Shown one piece after another: positions 36,130-45,591 of a stretch of 64,000 nucleotides of DNA. The notes beneath the pieces were generated by a model. That model saw only the letters and a list, made by a program, of their open reading frames with translations, was not told the DNA's origin and did not search any database. How positions within the stretch are numbered: the first letter of the stretch is position 1; every line of letters begins with the position of its first letter. Origin of the DNA: Halanaerobium congolense (GTDB lineage Bacteria > Bacillota > Halanaerobiia > Halanaerobiales > Halanaerobiaceae); assembly GCF_004366375.1 (NCBI RefSeq), contig NZ_SOEF01000011.1:1-64000 (forward strand), written 5' to 3'. Position numbers and translations under genes: made by a program.

Positions 36130-36635
36130 GCATAGAGTATATTTTAGCATTTGGGCAAATTTATTATAAACCTCTATTAATAATTTAAATTTAGAGGTCT
36201 ACTTATTTTATTAATTTTAGCATTTTTTCTTTTCAACTTTACCAATAAATGAAAATTTTATTATTTTGTGAATAAAGTAACATGAATTTACAAAAAATTA
36301 TTTACACATCTAAGTAAATATTTAAATTATATCTTGTACTCATAGAATAACATAATAATCTTATTATTTCAAACAGTAAAGTGTTTGATTTCACATTTTA
36401 TTTTCTTTTAAAATTTGATTAGCTTCTTTATACTCTGTTATATCCTATTTTTACTTACTAAAATCAATTAATCTTTATTTTTACTAAATCGTTAAATAAT
36501 AATTTATTGATTTTAGATTCTTTAAAAAAATGTTATAATATAAATAAGAACTAATCAATAAGTATTAATTCTTAAGACTTAAATTTAGGAGATGATAATA
36601 TTAATAATAAATTTGAAATTAATGAAAATAATAAT
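36130..36635. other. AT-rich intergenic stretch before hflX
   Basis: About 500 bases without a credible reading frame. It holds a weak ACCTCT/AGAGGT hairpin near 36170-36200. A possible hflX promoter is present, TTTAGA (36512-36517) and TATAAT (36534-36539) 16 bases apart. AGGAG lies at 36587-36591. Otherwise I see nothing in it. Confidence 0.6.
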
Positions 36636-37865
36636 ATGTATCAAATACAAGAAATGCAGGAAAAAGCAGTTTTAGTTGGTTTAAATGAGGGAGAATTAAA
36701 AGAACTCCAGCTGCTTATTGAGACTGCAGGTGCTAAAACTATTTTAAAAATGACTTATCATGACCGCAAAATTGATCCCGCTTATTATATCGGCAGTGGT
36801 AAGGTAAAAGAAATTAAAGAGGCTGCAGAAACAGTTGCTGCTAATTTAATCGTTTTCGATAATGAACTTTCCCCTGTTCAGCAGCGTAATTTGGAAGATA
36901 AGATTGAGATTAAAGTTATAGATCGAGCCCAGGTTATCTTAGATATTTTTGCCAGGCATGCCCACAGCCGCGAAAGTAAAATCCAGGTCGAATTAGCTCA
37001 ATTAGAATATCGTCTTCCACGGTTACAGGGACGAGGTATAGAAATGTCAAGACTAGCAGGTGGGATTGGCACCAGAGGTCCTGGTGAGACAAAACTTGAG
37101 GTTGATCGACGCCGCATTGAAAAGAAAATTTATCGCCTTAAAGAAAATTTAAAAGAGATAAAGGCGAGTCGAGAAGTTCAACGAAGCAGCCGTCAAGACC
37201 CAATTGCAGCACTTGTGGGTTATACAAATGCTGGAAAGTCAACTCTGATGAACAAACTAACTGGAGCTGGAAGCCATACAGCCGATAAATTATTTGCTAC
37301 TTTAGATTCTACAATGCGACAACTTCAACTGCCAGTAGGACAAAATATTATTTTAAGTGATACTGTTGGATTTATTAATAAACTACCCCACCAGTTAATT
37401 GCTTCTTTTAGAACCACTTTAGAAGAAGTTGAAAATGCTGATATAATTCTTCATCTAATTGATGCTTCAAATTCTGAAATGGAAAAAAACATGAGAATCG
37501 TAAATAAAGAAATTAACGAACTTGTAGATCCGAGCTGTAAAATAATTAAAGTATTCAATAAAATTGATTTAATTGAACAATCTAAACTTAATGATTTGAA
37601 AATAATTTATCCTGATTCCCTTTTCATTTCTGCTTTAAAAGAAATTAATATCGATACTGTAATTAATAAATTAAATGAAATTATTAGTAATGAAATGATT
37701 GAAATGGAACTTGATCTTCCTTACTCTGAAGCCAAATGGATAGAAAAGATTCATAATACAGCTAAAGTTTATGAAGAAAAATATCAAAAAAACAATATAT
37801 ATCTAAAAGTTTTAATACCTAAAAAAACAGCTTCAAAATTAAAAAAGTACCGCAGAGAAAGTTAA
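36636..37865 (+). CDS. hflX: GTPase HflX
   Basis: A 409-aa ribosome-associated GTPase. The N-terminal HflX domain has DPAYYIGSGKVKEI and FDNELSPVQQRNLE. The linker has LPRLQGRGIEMSRLAGGIGTRGPGE-type sequence. The G domain carries GYTNAGKST (G1), DTVGF (G3) and NKID (G4). It splits stalled or heat-damaged ribosomes in other bacteria. The ATG at 36636 lacks a close ribosome site. AGGAG at 36587-36591 is positioned 8 bases before an in-frame ATT at 36600, which would add 12 residues, so the true start is open. Confidence 0.95.
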   Translation: MYQIQEMQEKAVLVGLNEGELKELQLLIETAGAKTILKMTYHDRKIDPAYYIGSGKVKEIKEAAETVAANLIVFDNELSPVQQRNLEDKIEIKVIDRAQVILDIFARHAHSRESKIQVELAQLEYRLPRLQGRGIEMSRLAGGIGTRGPGETKLEVDRRRIEKKIYRLKENLKEIKASREVQRSSRQDPIAALVGYTNAGKSTLMNKLTGAGSHTADKLFATLDSTMRQLQLPVGQNIILSDTVGFINKLPHQLIASFRTTLEEVENADIILHLIDASNSEMEKNMRIVNKEINELVDPSCKIIKVFNKIDLIEQSKLNDLKIIYPDSLFISALKEINIDTVINKLNEIISNEMIEMELDLPYSEAKWIEKIHNTAKVYEEKYQKNNIYLKVLIPKKTASKLKKYRRES

Positions 37866-37876
37866 TCCTCTGCGGT
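37849..37876. terminator. Terminator between hflX and hslO
   Basis: ACCGCAGAG and CTCTGCGGT form a 9-base stem overlapping the last hflX codons, followed by TTATTTT on the plus strand. Confidence 0.8.
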
Positions 37877-37898
37877 TTATTTTGATTATTATTTAGTT

Positions 37899-38840
37899 TT
37901 ATTTATTATTTTCTTTTTCAAATATTATTTCCTCAGTATTAACCTCTGGTATTTCATTTTCTTCTATCTCTAGCTCAGATATAATAGTTTCTACATCTTC
38001 TTTTTCAAAAGTATAAGTATTGTTACAGAAATGACAGCGAACTTCTATTTCTCCCTGTTCAGCTAAAGTTGATTCAATTTCTTCTTTGCCCAGGCCGGCT
38101 ATTAACTCAAAACTTCTTTCTCTACTACATCTGCATTTAAATTCAACATCTTTACGAGCCATAATTCTATAATCCATATCTCCTAAAAGTTCCTCTAACA
38201 ATTCTTCTGGAGTCATACCGGATTCAATTAATTTACTGACAGATTTTACTTTTGTTAAATTATATTCCAGCATTTGGATGGTTTCTTCAGAAGCATCAGG
38301 CAATAACTGAATAATAAATCCTCCAGCAGCTTTAACACTAAGATCAGTATCAACCAGAACACCTAATCCTACTGCAGATGGAACCTGTTCTGATGCAGTA
38401 AAATAATAAGTTAAATCCTCACCGATTTCACCTGAGACTAAAGGAACACTGCCTGTATAGGGTTCTTTCATTTTCATGATTTTTGTCAGTGAGAGTTCAC
38501 CCGCGCCAACAGCTTTTGCTACATCAAGCTTACCAGAATCGGTCTGATATAAATCCAAATTTGGATTTTCAATATAGCCGCGTACTTCCCCTTTTTGATT
38601 TGCGTCTGCAACAATTTTGCCTGCAGGTCCTGTACCCTCTATTTTTAAAACAACTTCATCTCCAGACTTAACCAAAGAACCAGTCAATAAAGCCCCTGTG
38701 ATCACTCTACCTAAAGCTGCAGTTGCAACAGGTGTAGTTTGATGTCTTTCCTGAGCTTCTTTGACAATATCAGTAGATTTAACTGCTAGAGCTCTAATTT
38801 CTTTATTAGTTGTTATTACCCTAATTAAATAATCTTTCAT
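37899..38840 (-). CDS. hslO: Redox-regulated chaperone Hsp33
   Basis: A 313-aa Hsp33. The N-terminal substrate-binding domain has ALGRVITGALLTGSLVK and the glycine-rich IEGTGPAGKIVADA. The C-terminal redox switch has CRC near residue 237 and CHFC about 30 residues later, the four zinc-binding cysteines. Oxidation with unfolding releases zinc and activates the holdase. The glutamate-rich tail is longer than usual. Convergent with hflX. Confidence 0.96.
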   Translation of the reverse strand: MKDYLIRVITTNKEIRALAVKSTDIVKEAQERHQTTPVATAALGRVITGALLTGSLVKSGDEVVLKIEGTGPAGKIVADANQKGEVRGYIENPNLDLYQTDSGKLDVAKAVGAGELSLTKIMKMKEPYTGSVPLVSGEIGEDLTYYFTASEQVPSAVGLGVLVDTDLSVKAAGGFIIQLLPDASEETIQMLEYNLTKVKSVSKLIESGMTPEELLEELLGDMDYRIMARKDVEFKCRCSRERSFELIAGLGKEEIESTLAEQGEIEVRCHFCNNTYTFEKEDVETIISELEIEENEIPEVNTEEIIFEKENNK

Positions 38841-38936
38841 TGTATAATCTCCTCCAACTTAAATTATATCAAAATTAAATTCCACTCATTTACTCATACA
38901 TTATTTTATTAAACTGAGTTCTAAAGTCAAATTATT

Positions 38937-39221
38937 TTAATTTAAAGCAAAAAAATTATTGAAAATTCCCAGGTATTTAACTTCACTATCTGATTTTTCT
39001 AGAACAAAAATTGTAAAAAATACAAAATCATCTGCTTTTGTTTGCAGTTCCAACATAGGTGCTGCAACTGCTCCTCCAAAAATTCTTTCAATATCAGTTT
39101 CTGCTTCTGATTTTATTTCGGCAACACCCCAATTAATAAATTCTTCCCGGGTAGGATTAGTAATAGCTGCAGAAATTAAAATAATTAAAATAATAATTAC
39201 AGTAATTAAAAGCTTTTGCAC
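38937..39221 (-). CDS. Small membrane-anchored protein (DUF4359-like)
   Basis: A 94-aa protein with one N-terminal hydrophobic segment (LLITVIIILIILISAAITNPT), which could be an anchor or uncleaved signal. The segment just after it, NPTREEFINWG, and the remaining small soluble domain recall DUF4359. It overlaps nothing and follows the comB-like gene directly (39222), so the two are co-transcribed. The role is unknown. Confidence 0.7.
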   Translation of the reverse strand: MQKLLITVIIILIILISAAITNPTREEFINWGVAEIKSEAETDIERIFGGAVAAPMLELQTKADDFVFFTIFVLEKSDSEVKYLGIFNNFFALN

Positions 39222-39929
39222 TTAATTCACCTCTTTCTTTTTTAATTGATAAATGTCCTCTGCTATTTTTACAGCTCTGATGACAAAATTAAAACAATTG
39301 ATCTTTAAAGAATACTCAAAATCTTCTTTTGGCATCTCCGATTGAGCTGATTCCACAAAAAATCTGTCTCCAGCTGGACTTCGAAGTTTATCTTTGATTT
39401 CAGCTTCACTCAAAATACTATTTCCAATTAAAAGTTTATTTAATTCCTGCATATATAGATTATCTTCTTCAGCCTCAGCTGTTCCATTATTACCCATTGC
39501 TACAATTGAAAGTAATTCCGGCCTTTTATTTTTAATATATTCTGCTGCAGCATTGATATTAACAAAACTACCTGCAATAATTTCTTCTGCATTTTTAGCT
39601 GCAATTATACCTTTAGTTCCTGCACTGGTACTTAAAACTATTTCTTTACCAGAAAAATCGTTTTGAGAAATAAAGTAAGGTGAATTATTATAATCAAATT
39701 CTGCAATTTTTATTCCTTTTCTTTCTCCAATTAAAACTGGTGAATTCAATTTTCTTTTTAATTTTTTAGCTGTTTCAATTTTACTAACTATATAAATTTT
39801 ATCCGCCTTACTACTGAAAAGATAAGCAGCAGTTGTATAAGCTCTAAAAACATCAACAATAACTGTTAATCCTTCTGCTTTTTTTGCTCCTGTTAGTAAT
39901 TTTAAATTTTTTATTTTAATTTTTATCAC
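39222..39929 (-). CDS. 2-phosphosulfolactate phosphatase (ComB)-like protein
   Basis: A 235-aa member of the ComB family. The family blocks are VIVDVFRAYTTAAYLFS, VLIGERKG, VLSTSAGTKGI, VAMGNNGTAEAEEDNLY. In methanogens ComB removes phosphate from 2-phosphosulfolactate in coenzyme M synthesis; the bacterial homologues have unclear substrates. No other coenzyme M genes are visible here. It lies between recJ and the DUF4359-like gene. Confidence 0.88.
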   Translation of the reverse strand: MIKIKIKNLKLLTGAKKAEGLTVIVDVFRAYTTAAYLFSSKADKIYIVSKIETAKKLKRKLNSPVLIGERKGIKIAEFDYNNSPYFISQNDFSGKEIVLSTSAGTKGIIAAKNAEEIIAGSFVNINAAAEYIKNKRPELLSIVAMGNNGTAEAEEDNLYMQELNKLLIGNSILSEAEIKDKLRSPAGDRFFVESAQSEMPKEDFEYSLKINCFNFVIRAVKIAEDIYQLKKKEVN

Positions 39930-39980
39930 TCTCCTACTTTGCTTTAATTGAATTTTTAAAAATAAAGCAGATCAGCTTTT

Positions 39981-42278
39981 TTATTTTGCCACTAAATTAC
40001 TAATAAAATTCTCAATTTTAGCAGCATCTTTATTTTTAATAAACCTTTTAAAAGCAGAGCTTTCTTTTAAAAGATTCTTTAAATTTTTTTTATTTAAATT
40101 TGCCTGCCCTAAATTTTTTTCTCCGTTTTTAGTGATTAAAACTTCTCTGTGTGATATATATTCATAGCTTATAAATGCTTCTGCTCTTAGAAAATCTAGA
40201 GCTCGTTTAATAGTGATTTCTTCAACCTCAAGAGCAAGTGCTGCCTCTTCTAAATTAAAGATTCCATTTTTATTTTTTAGACTGTATTTTAATAAAGACA
40301 ATACTTTTTTTATAAAATCATTAAAAGTTATAACATCATTTCTTGAATTTATTAAAATTAACTTTTCTGCAGCAGTTGAAAGTAAAGCCTCTTTTAAAAC
40401 AGCAGGAGAAGATGGTAATGTAATTAAAACTAACTTTTCTGCTTTTCGATAATAATTTCGATTCACAAGTGGATAAAAATTATATTCCTGCAGTCCCTCT
40501 GCAAAATAAACAGTATTGACAGATCTAGTTTGAATTTCAGAAATATTTTTTTCTCTCCAATCAATAATTTTTATTGAATTTTTCTTTTCTTTTTTAAAAT
40601 GAAAGTTTTTAGCTTTCTCTTTTAATGGCTTTAAAGCTTTAAGCACAAGCTGTAAATTTTTATTCCCTCTATAATTATTTTCAGTTAAATTACAGGCTGC
40701 TTTTTGAGTGTAATTATTTTCTACTTCCCCACTCCACCACCAAAGAGCAGTTATTCGATTATCATCACTGCTTAAAATAAGTCGTTTATGCCTGCCAGAA
40801 GAAATCTTACGGCTGCTGATAACATCTGCCTCCAAATAAAATAGTGGTTCTGGATTCGACTCACCAAAAGGCGCAAAGCGTCGTAAAGATTGATAAAATT
40901 CTTCATTAATTTGACAAAGCTCTAAATTTAAATCTGTTTTAATTTTAAAATCTGATTCAAGCTTATCTAGTTCCTGATCAATAAGCCGCTGAAGCCTTAA
41001 TTTAAATTTTTCTAAACGATCTTTTTTTAAAGAAAAACCTGCTGCTGCAGCATGACCACCATGTTTCTCTAAAAGATCAGAACACTCAGAAATTAAATTA
41101 TTAATATTAATACCTTCTATTGAACGCGCTGAACCTGTTATAAATTCTCCGTCCAAAGTAGATGTCATTAAAACTGCAGGGATCTGATAGTTTTCAGTTA
41201 CTCTTCCAGCTGCAATTCCAATTACTCCTTGATGCCAATCAGAATTATAACTGATTAAAGCCTTTCTTTTTTGAGGATTAATTTCTTTTTCAAGTTCTAA
41301 ATAAATTTGCTGACTTATTTTTTTTCTATAATCATTTATTTGACTTAATTCAGCAGCTAAACCAGCAGCTTTACTTTTGTCTTCTGCTAAAAGTAATTCC
41401 AATCCTTTTTCAGCACTATCAACTCTACCGGCCGAATTCAGTAGAGGACCAATTTGAAAACCAAGTGTTTTTTCGTTTATCTCTAAAGGATTAATGTCAA
41501 GTTCATTATATAAAGCTTTTAAACCAATTCTTTCTGTAAATTGTAATTTTTTTAAACCTGTTTTAAATAAATAACGATTTTCTCCTTTTAATGGTACTAC
41601 ATCTGCTATTATTGCTAGTAATAATAAATCTAAATAGTCTTCCTCTTCTCCCGTTTTATCTGCTTTTTCAAAGATTGCTTTGATTAAAAAATATGCCATT
41701 CCAGCTCCAGGCAGCCAATAGCCCTGATGATCCTCTGGTAATAATCTAGGAGAAATCACATAATCAGCAGGTGGTAATTTATCTGGTAAATCATGATGAT
41801 CTGTAACAACAAAATCCATACCTGCTTCTTTTGCAAATTTCACTTCGTCGTAGTTGCTGATTCCACAGTCACAGCTAATAACTAAATCCATTTCAGCTTG
41901 ATACCCAGCCAAAACTTTTTTATTAAGCCCATATCCTTCTTTAAATCGGTCCGGAATATGATAATTAATTTGATCACTCAGCTGACTGAGAGCACCAAAT
42001 AGGATTGAAGTTGATGTGATTCCATCAACATCATAATCTCCATAAATTAAAATTTTACTGCCATTTTTGATATGCTGTAAAATAAAATCAGCAATTTTAT
42101 ATATTTTTGGAAAATCATCTAAATTTAGGGGAATATATTTGTCTATCTCTAAAAACTGGATTAGTTTATCTTTTGTATCTAAGCCTCTTTTTTTTGCTAA
42201 ACAAGCGAGTTTTTTGCTTTTTAAATATTCCACCAATTCAGCTGAGGGTTCACATTCTTCCGCTTTAATTATTTTCAT
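39981..42278 (-). CDS. recJ: Single-stranded-DNA-specific exonuclease RecJ
   Basis: A 765-aa RecJ with the DHH phosphoesterase motifs YGDYDVDGITSTSILFG, ISCDCGISN, TDHHDLP and the DHHA1 block GGHAAAAGFSL near residue 410. An OB-like region follows. The last ~200 residues are an extra lysine-rich segment that ends in a small winged-helix-like part (LEEAALALEVEEITIKRALDFL), as in other Firmicutes RecJ. It degrades ssDNA 5' to 3' in recombination and repair. Confidence 0.95.
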   Translation of the reverse strand: MKIIKAEECEPSAELVEYLKSKKLACLAKKRGLDTKDKLIQFLEIDKYIPLNLDDFPKIYKIADFILQHIKNGSKILIYGDYDVDGITSTSILFGALSQLSDQINYHIPDRFKEGYGLNKKVLAGYQAEMDLVISCDCGISNYDEVKFAKEAGMDFVVTDHHDLPDKLPPADYVISPRLLPEDHQGYWLPGAGMAYFLIKAIFEKADKTGEEEDYLDLLLLAIIADVVPLKGENRYLFKTGLKKLQFTERIGLKALYNELDINPLEINEKTLGFQIGPLLNSAGRVDSAEKGLELLLAEDKSKAAGLAAELSQINDYRKKISQQIYLELEKEINPQKRKALISYNSDWHQGVIGIAAGRVTENYQIPAVLMTSTLDGEFITGSARSIEGININNLISECSDLLEKHGGHAAAAGFSLKKDRLEKFKLRLQRLIDQELDKLESDFKIKTDLNLELCQINEEFYQSLRRFAPFGESNPEPLFYLEADVISSRKISSGRHKRLILSSDDNRITALWWWSGEVENNYTQKAACNLTENNYRGNKNLQLVLKALKPLKEKAKNFHFKKEKKNSIKIIDWREKNISEIQTRSVNTVYFAEGLQEYNFYPLVNRNYYRKAEKLVLITLPSSPAVLKEALLSTAAEKLILINSRNDVITFNDFIKKVLSLLKYSLKNKNGIFNLEEAALALEVEEITIKRALDFLRAEAFISYEYISHREVLITKNGEKNLGQANLNKKNLKNLLKESSAFKRFIKNKDAAKIENFISNLVAK

Positions 42279-42288
42279 CTTTAACCTC

Positions 42289-42500
42289 TCAATCTCTATA
42301 CTTAAAAATTATATCAGAATTAAGATATCTAAAATATCTTCTCTTTTTATCTTTAAGTTCTTTACGATCAAGCACAGACCCATCCCAACTATTAAAAAGA
42401 TCATCATATTGATCTAAATTAAGTTCAATTAAAAAGCATTATTATGTCGATTTGTATGATAAATATAACGAAGCTGATAATCATCTTGATTTTTAAACAT
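42289..42500 (-). pseudogene. Small ORF broken by a one-base frameshift
   Basis: Reading from ATG at 42498-42500 gives MFKNQDDYQLRYIYHTNRHN and continues NAF to a stop just after a run of five T (complement of A5 at 42431-42435). One extra T would continue in frame as LIELNLDQYDDLFNSWDGSV and on to a stop at 42289, for 70 aa in total. The downstream part looks coding: charged, with a DYxxLFNxWDxS pattern. No strong ribosome site is seen. It is either a decayed gene, a programmed slip on the T run, or a sequencing error. The function is unknown. Confidence 0.5.
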
Positions 42501-42582
42501 AAATTATTGAATAATTTTTTTAAATTTATTCTTAAAATTAACCTCATATTAAATAATTACTATAATCTTGTTTTTGTAGCTT

Positions 42583-43380
42583 TTAAAATTCCATTTCTTC
42601 TACTGAGTCCCAGTCAAGATTTAATTTTAAATCATCCTCAATTATTTCTTTATTTTCAGTAGTTTTTCCTCTACAAATTGGTCTGTATTCACAAAAACGA
42701 CATTTATTTAAGTCATCAGTTAATGAAAATTCATTTTCATTTAAAATTTCATTGATTAATATTTCAAAATAGTTTTTATCCTTTTTAAAATCATCTTTAC
42801 TGTATTCTATTTTCACTTTTTCTTTTGGATAACGAGGATTCCAATAAATTAGTATAGGCATATTCTTTAATTCATATCGATTTAAAAAATATTTATAACC
42901 AGCTTCAAATAAAAGAAATAAATAGAAACGACTCTGCATTGACTTCTCAATATCTTTTTCAGTCAAACTTTTTTTATCAGTTTTCCAGTCAAAAATTATA
43001 AATTTCTTTCCTTCATAATCATATTTTAAAAGATCATATTTTGCCAGTAATTTAAGATTATTCTTTTGAAAACGCAATTCCTGTTCTGCAGAAACTACAT
43101 TTTTAGCTGCCGCAAAAGATTTTAATCTATTCAGCCAGGACTGCAGCAGTTGGTTAGAATTTAGAACAGTTTCTCCCATAGTTTCACTATAATATCTTTC
43201 AGCTAATAGGTGAAAAAGCTTTCCCTGTTTAAGATCTTTTTTTACTTCTTCATTCATCCCCCATTCAGCAGGCCAATATAAACCGTCTAAATAACGATAT
43301 TTAAAACGCCTTCTACATTTATTAAAAATTGCCAAAGCAGATTGAGAAAAATAAAGATCATTTAACGTGCTTAATGGCAT
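42583..43380 (-). CDS. PD-(D/E)XK nuclease, RecB/Cas4-like with Fe-S cysteines
   Basis: A 265-aa nuclease of the RecB C-terminal type. The catalytic region reads IIFDWKTDKK near residue 130, preceded by a LLAKYDLLKYD strand. Four cysteines, Cys22 in FNKCRRRF and the C-terminal CRFCEYRPIC, match the iron-sulfur staple of AddB/Cas4 nucleases. As a separate polypeptide it would supply the nuclease for the two helicase-like neighbours. Its start directly abuts the stop of the UvrD-like gene. Confidence 0.88.
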   Translation of the reverse strand: MPLSTLNDLYFSQSALAIFNKCRRRFKYRYLDGLYWPAEWGMNEEVKKDLKQGKLFHLLAERYYSETMGETVLNSNQLLQSWLNRLKSFAAAKNVVSAEQELRFQKNNLKLLAKYDLLKYDYEGKKFIIFDWKTDKKSLTEKDIEKSMQSRFYLFLLFEAGYKYFLNRYELKNMPILIYWNPRYPKEKVKIEYSKDDFKKDKNYFEILINEILNENEFSLTDDLNKCRFCEYRPICRGKTTENKEIIEDDLKLNLDWDSVEEMEF

Positions 43381-45588
43381 TTAATCAGCTCCCTGCTGCT
43401 TTTCTTTTTTTCTATTATTGATAAACTTATCTAAAGAACTAAAAATAAATGCAGGATCCTTTTTCCATTTTCCATGTTTTAAATGCGTACTTAAAAAAAG
43501 ATTGCTGCGGGCTCTAGTAATTCCCACATATAAAAGACGTACCCTTTCAGCTATCAGTTCCTGTCTTGCTTTATAATCTACATTTCTTTCTTTTTTTTCA
43601 TTCAAAATATATTCTAATTCTGCTCTAGCAGAAGCTTTTGGATTTTTTATTTCTTCATTTAGATAAAATTTTTCTCCCATAAAATAGTCATCATTATCAT
43701 GCTGAAAATGACTTGATGTCAGGCTGCCAATAAAAACAGTATCCCATTCCATACCTTTAGCTTTATGAATAGTAGACAAAGTTACCTGATCTGGTTTTGC
43801 TTCAAAACCTTCCATTTCAGTTAAAGTTTCAGCAAATTGCTTAATTCGATCCCTTATTTCAGGAAGTTCTGCTGTTAATTGATCCAAGCGCCAGGCCGGA
43901 TTATCTTTTAAAAGTCTGCCGAATTCTAAGGCTAAATTTTGAGCTAAAGCCAGTTTTTTACCTGTAAGTCCGATTCTTTCAGCTAAAAACAATACCAACT
44001 CATCTGGTGGTAATTCCATCGAAGCCTGAAGCCACCCTTGAATTTGCAGTAAACTCTTATAAAAATCTTCAAAACCATCTTTTTTTCTAAATTCAAGTTC
44101 AAAATTATCTCGATTTAAACCTGATAGAGGAAAAATTAATTCTTGATTTTCATTTTTGTCTAAGCTGGTGTCTAATAGCTGTGTCAATTCTGGCTTTTCT
44201 TTACTAAAGAGTTCAGCAAAAACCAATTTTAAATTATCCTCTGAGGCAGGAGAGGTTAAAAATTTTAATACTATCTCTATTTCTGTTAAAAAAGCATTTC
44301 TCGAGCTGCTGCCAGCAAGCTGGAACTCTCCCCCCAAACTATTTATTTCTCTGGCAATTTCTTCTAACTGCCACCCTGTAGGCATTAACACTGCTGTAGT
44401 TGCTTTAGTATTTTCATTGGCTTTACGCAGAGCCTGGCGAGCTATAAATTTTTTTTCTGTTTTCCAAGTTTTAAAAGCACGACTCCCAATTCTATACCCT
44501 TTCGGCTGAGGATTAGGCGCTGGATCATCTTTAGAAACTGCTTTTATATATTTAGATTCTAAAGGCTCAATTTCTCTTTCGGAAAATTCTTCCTGACTCC
44601 AGTCAATAAGGTAATTAGCTAAATCAATAATATCCTGGCTGCTGCGGCTGGAAACAGCCATAGTTTCTACCTCAACCTCTTCTTTTTTACAGTAACTACG
44701 AAATATTTCTGGATCAGAAAGAGTAAAAGTTCCTGTAATCGCCTGGTTGCTGTCCCCAACTCGAACTAAATTATTATTATCACCTGTAAGTAAATAAAGC
44801 ATTTCCTCTTGAGCTTGATTAGAATCCTGTGCTTCATCTTCAAAAACATATGCATACTGAGAAGCAATACGCTCAGCAAAATCAGCGTCTTCTTTTAATA
44901 ATTTTAAGCTCTGCTGAACAAGATCATCAAAATCTAAAAGTCCAGCTTGAGCCATTTTAAATTCATACTCAGAAAAAATATCTACTGCTGGCGTTAAAAT
45001 ATTTGCAGATTTAAGATCCGAATATTTAACCATATTTTTTAATTCTTCCCCATTTAAAAGCTTAAGCTTGAAATATGAAATCATAGAACCTACAAAAGCT
45101 GGAAAATCTTCCTCTTCCCATTTTTTTAGATATTTTTCAAATTTATAACTGTTTTTTTCTAAATTGAAAAAATGCTGGAGCAGTTTATTATTTTCTCCTG
45201 CCCATCTGCGGCATAAATCTTTTATCCAGCGATAACGCTTACCTGATTCAATTAATTGAAAATCTTGATTAATTAATCTTGACTCAGGTTTTTCTTTAAT
45301 AATGCCAAGAGCAAGAGAATGTAGAGTTTTAACACTATAACCCCTACTGCGGGGTAAACCTTTTTCTGCCAAAAAATCTCCAATTCTTTTACGGAAATTT
45401 GCTACAGCAGAATTCATATAGGTTACTATTAATATTTTTTGATTATTATTTAATTTTTTCTCAATCAGCTCTGCTGCAAGATGTGCAAGAACTGTTGTCT
45501 TACCTGCTCCTGGAACAGCAGGTACAGCAAGCTGTCCACCTTGATATTCTAAAACTTCTTTCTGTCCAGATCTCGGTTTAAAATTCAT
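43381..45588 (-). CDS. UvrD/AddA-like superfamily 1 helicase
   Basis: A 735-aa helicase. Motifs are VPAVPGAGKTTVLAHLA (Walker A), GLLDFDDLVQQ, EDEAQDSNQAQ (Walker B), VGDSNQAITGTF, STIHKAKGMEWDTVFIG and LLYVGITRARSNLFL. It lacks the C-terminal nuclease of full AddA/RecB, which the next gene appears to supply. It starts 3 bases after the RecC/AddB-like gene. It is distinct from the housekeeping pcrA at 33-35 kb. Confidence 0.9.
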   Translation of the reverse strand: MNFKPRSGQKEVLEYQGGQLAVPAVPGAGKTTVLAHLAAELIEKKLNNNQKILIVTYMNSAVANFRKRIGDFLAEKGLPRSRGYSVKTLHSLALGIIKEKPESRLINQDFQLIESGKRYRWIKDLCRRWAGENNKLLQHFFNLEKNSYKFEKYLKKWEEEDFPAFVGSMISYFKLKLLNGEELKNMVKYSDLKSANILTPAVDIFSEYEFKMAQAGLLDFDDLVQQSLKLLKEDADFAERIASQYAYVFEDEAQDSNQAQEEMLYLLTGDNNNLVRVGDSNQAITGTFTLSDPEIFRSYCKKEEVEVETMAVSSRSSQDIIDLANYLIDWSQEEFSEREIEPLESKYIKAVSKDDPAPNPQPKGYRIGSRAFKTWKTEKKFIARQALRKANENTKATTAVLMPTGWQLEEIAREINSLGGEFQLAGSSSRNAFLTEIEIVLKFLTSPASEDNLKLVFAELFSKEKPELTQLLDTSLDKNENQELIFPLSGLNRDNFELEFRKKDGFEDFYKSLLQIQGWLQASMELPPDELVLFLAERIGLTGKKLALAQNLALEFGRLLKDNPAWRLDQLTAELPEIRDRIKQFAETLTEMEGFEAKPDQVTLSTIHKAKGMEWDTVFIGSLTSSHFQHDNDDYFMGEKFYLNEEIKNPKASARAELEYILNEKKERNVDYKARQELIAERVRLLYVGITRARSNLFLSTHLKHGKWKKDPAFIFSSLDKFINNRKKEKQQGAD

Positions 45589-45591
45589 TAA

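Noticed and set aside
39963-39980. Terminator after recJ (AAAGC/GCTTT)
   Set aside because: Five-base stem of low stability; left out of the feature list.
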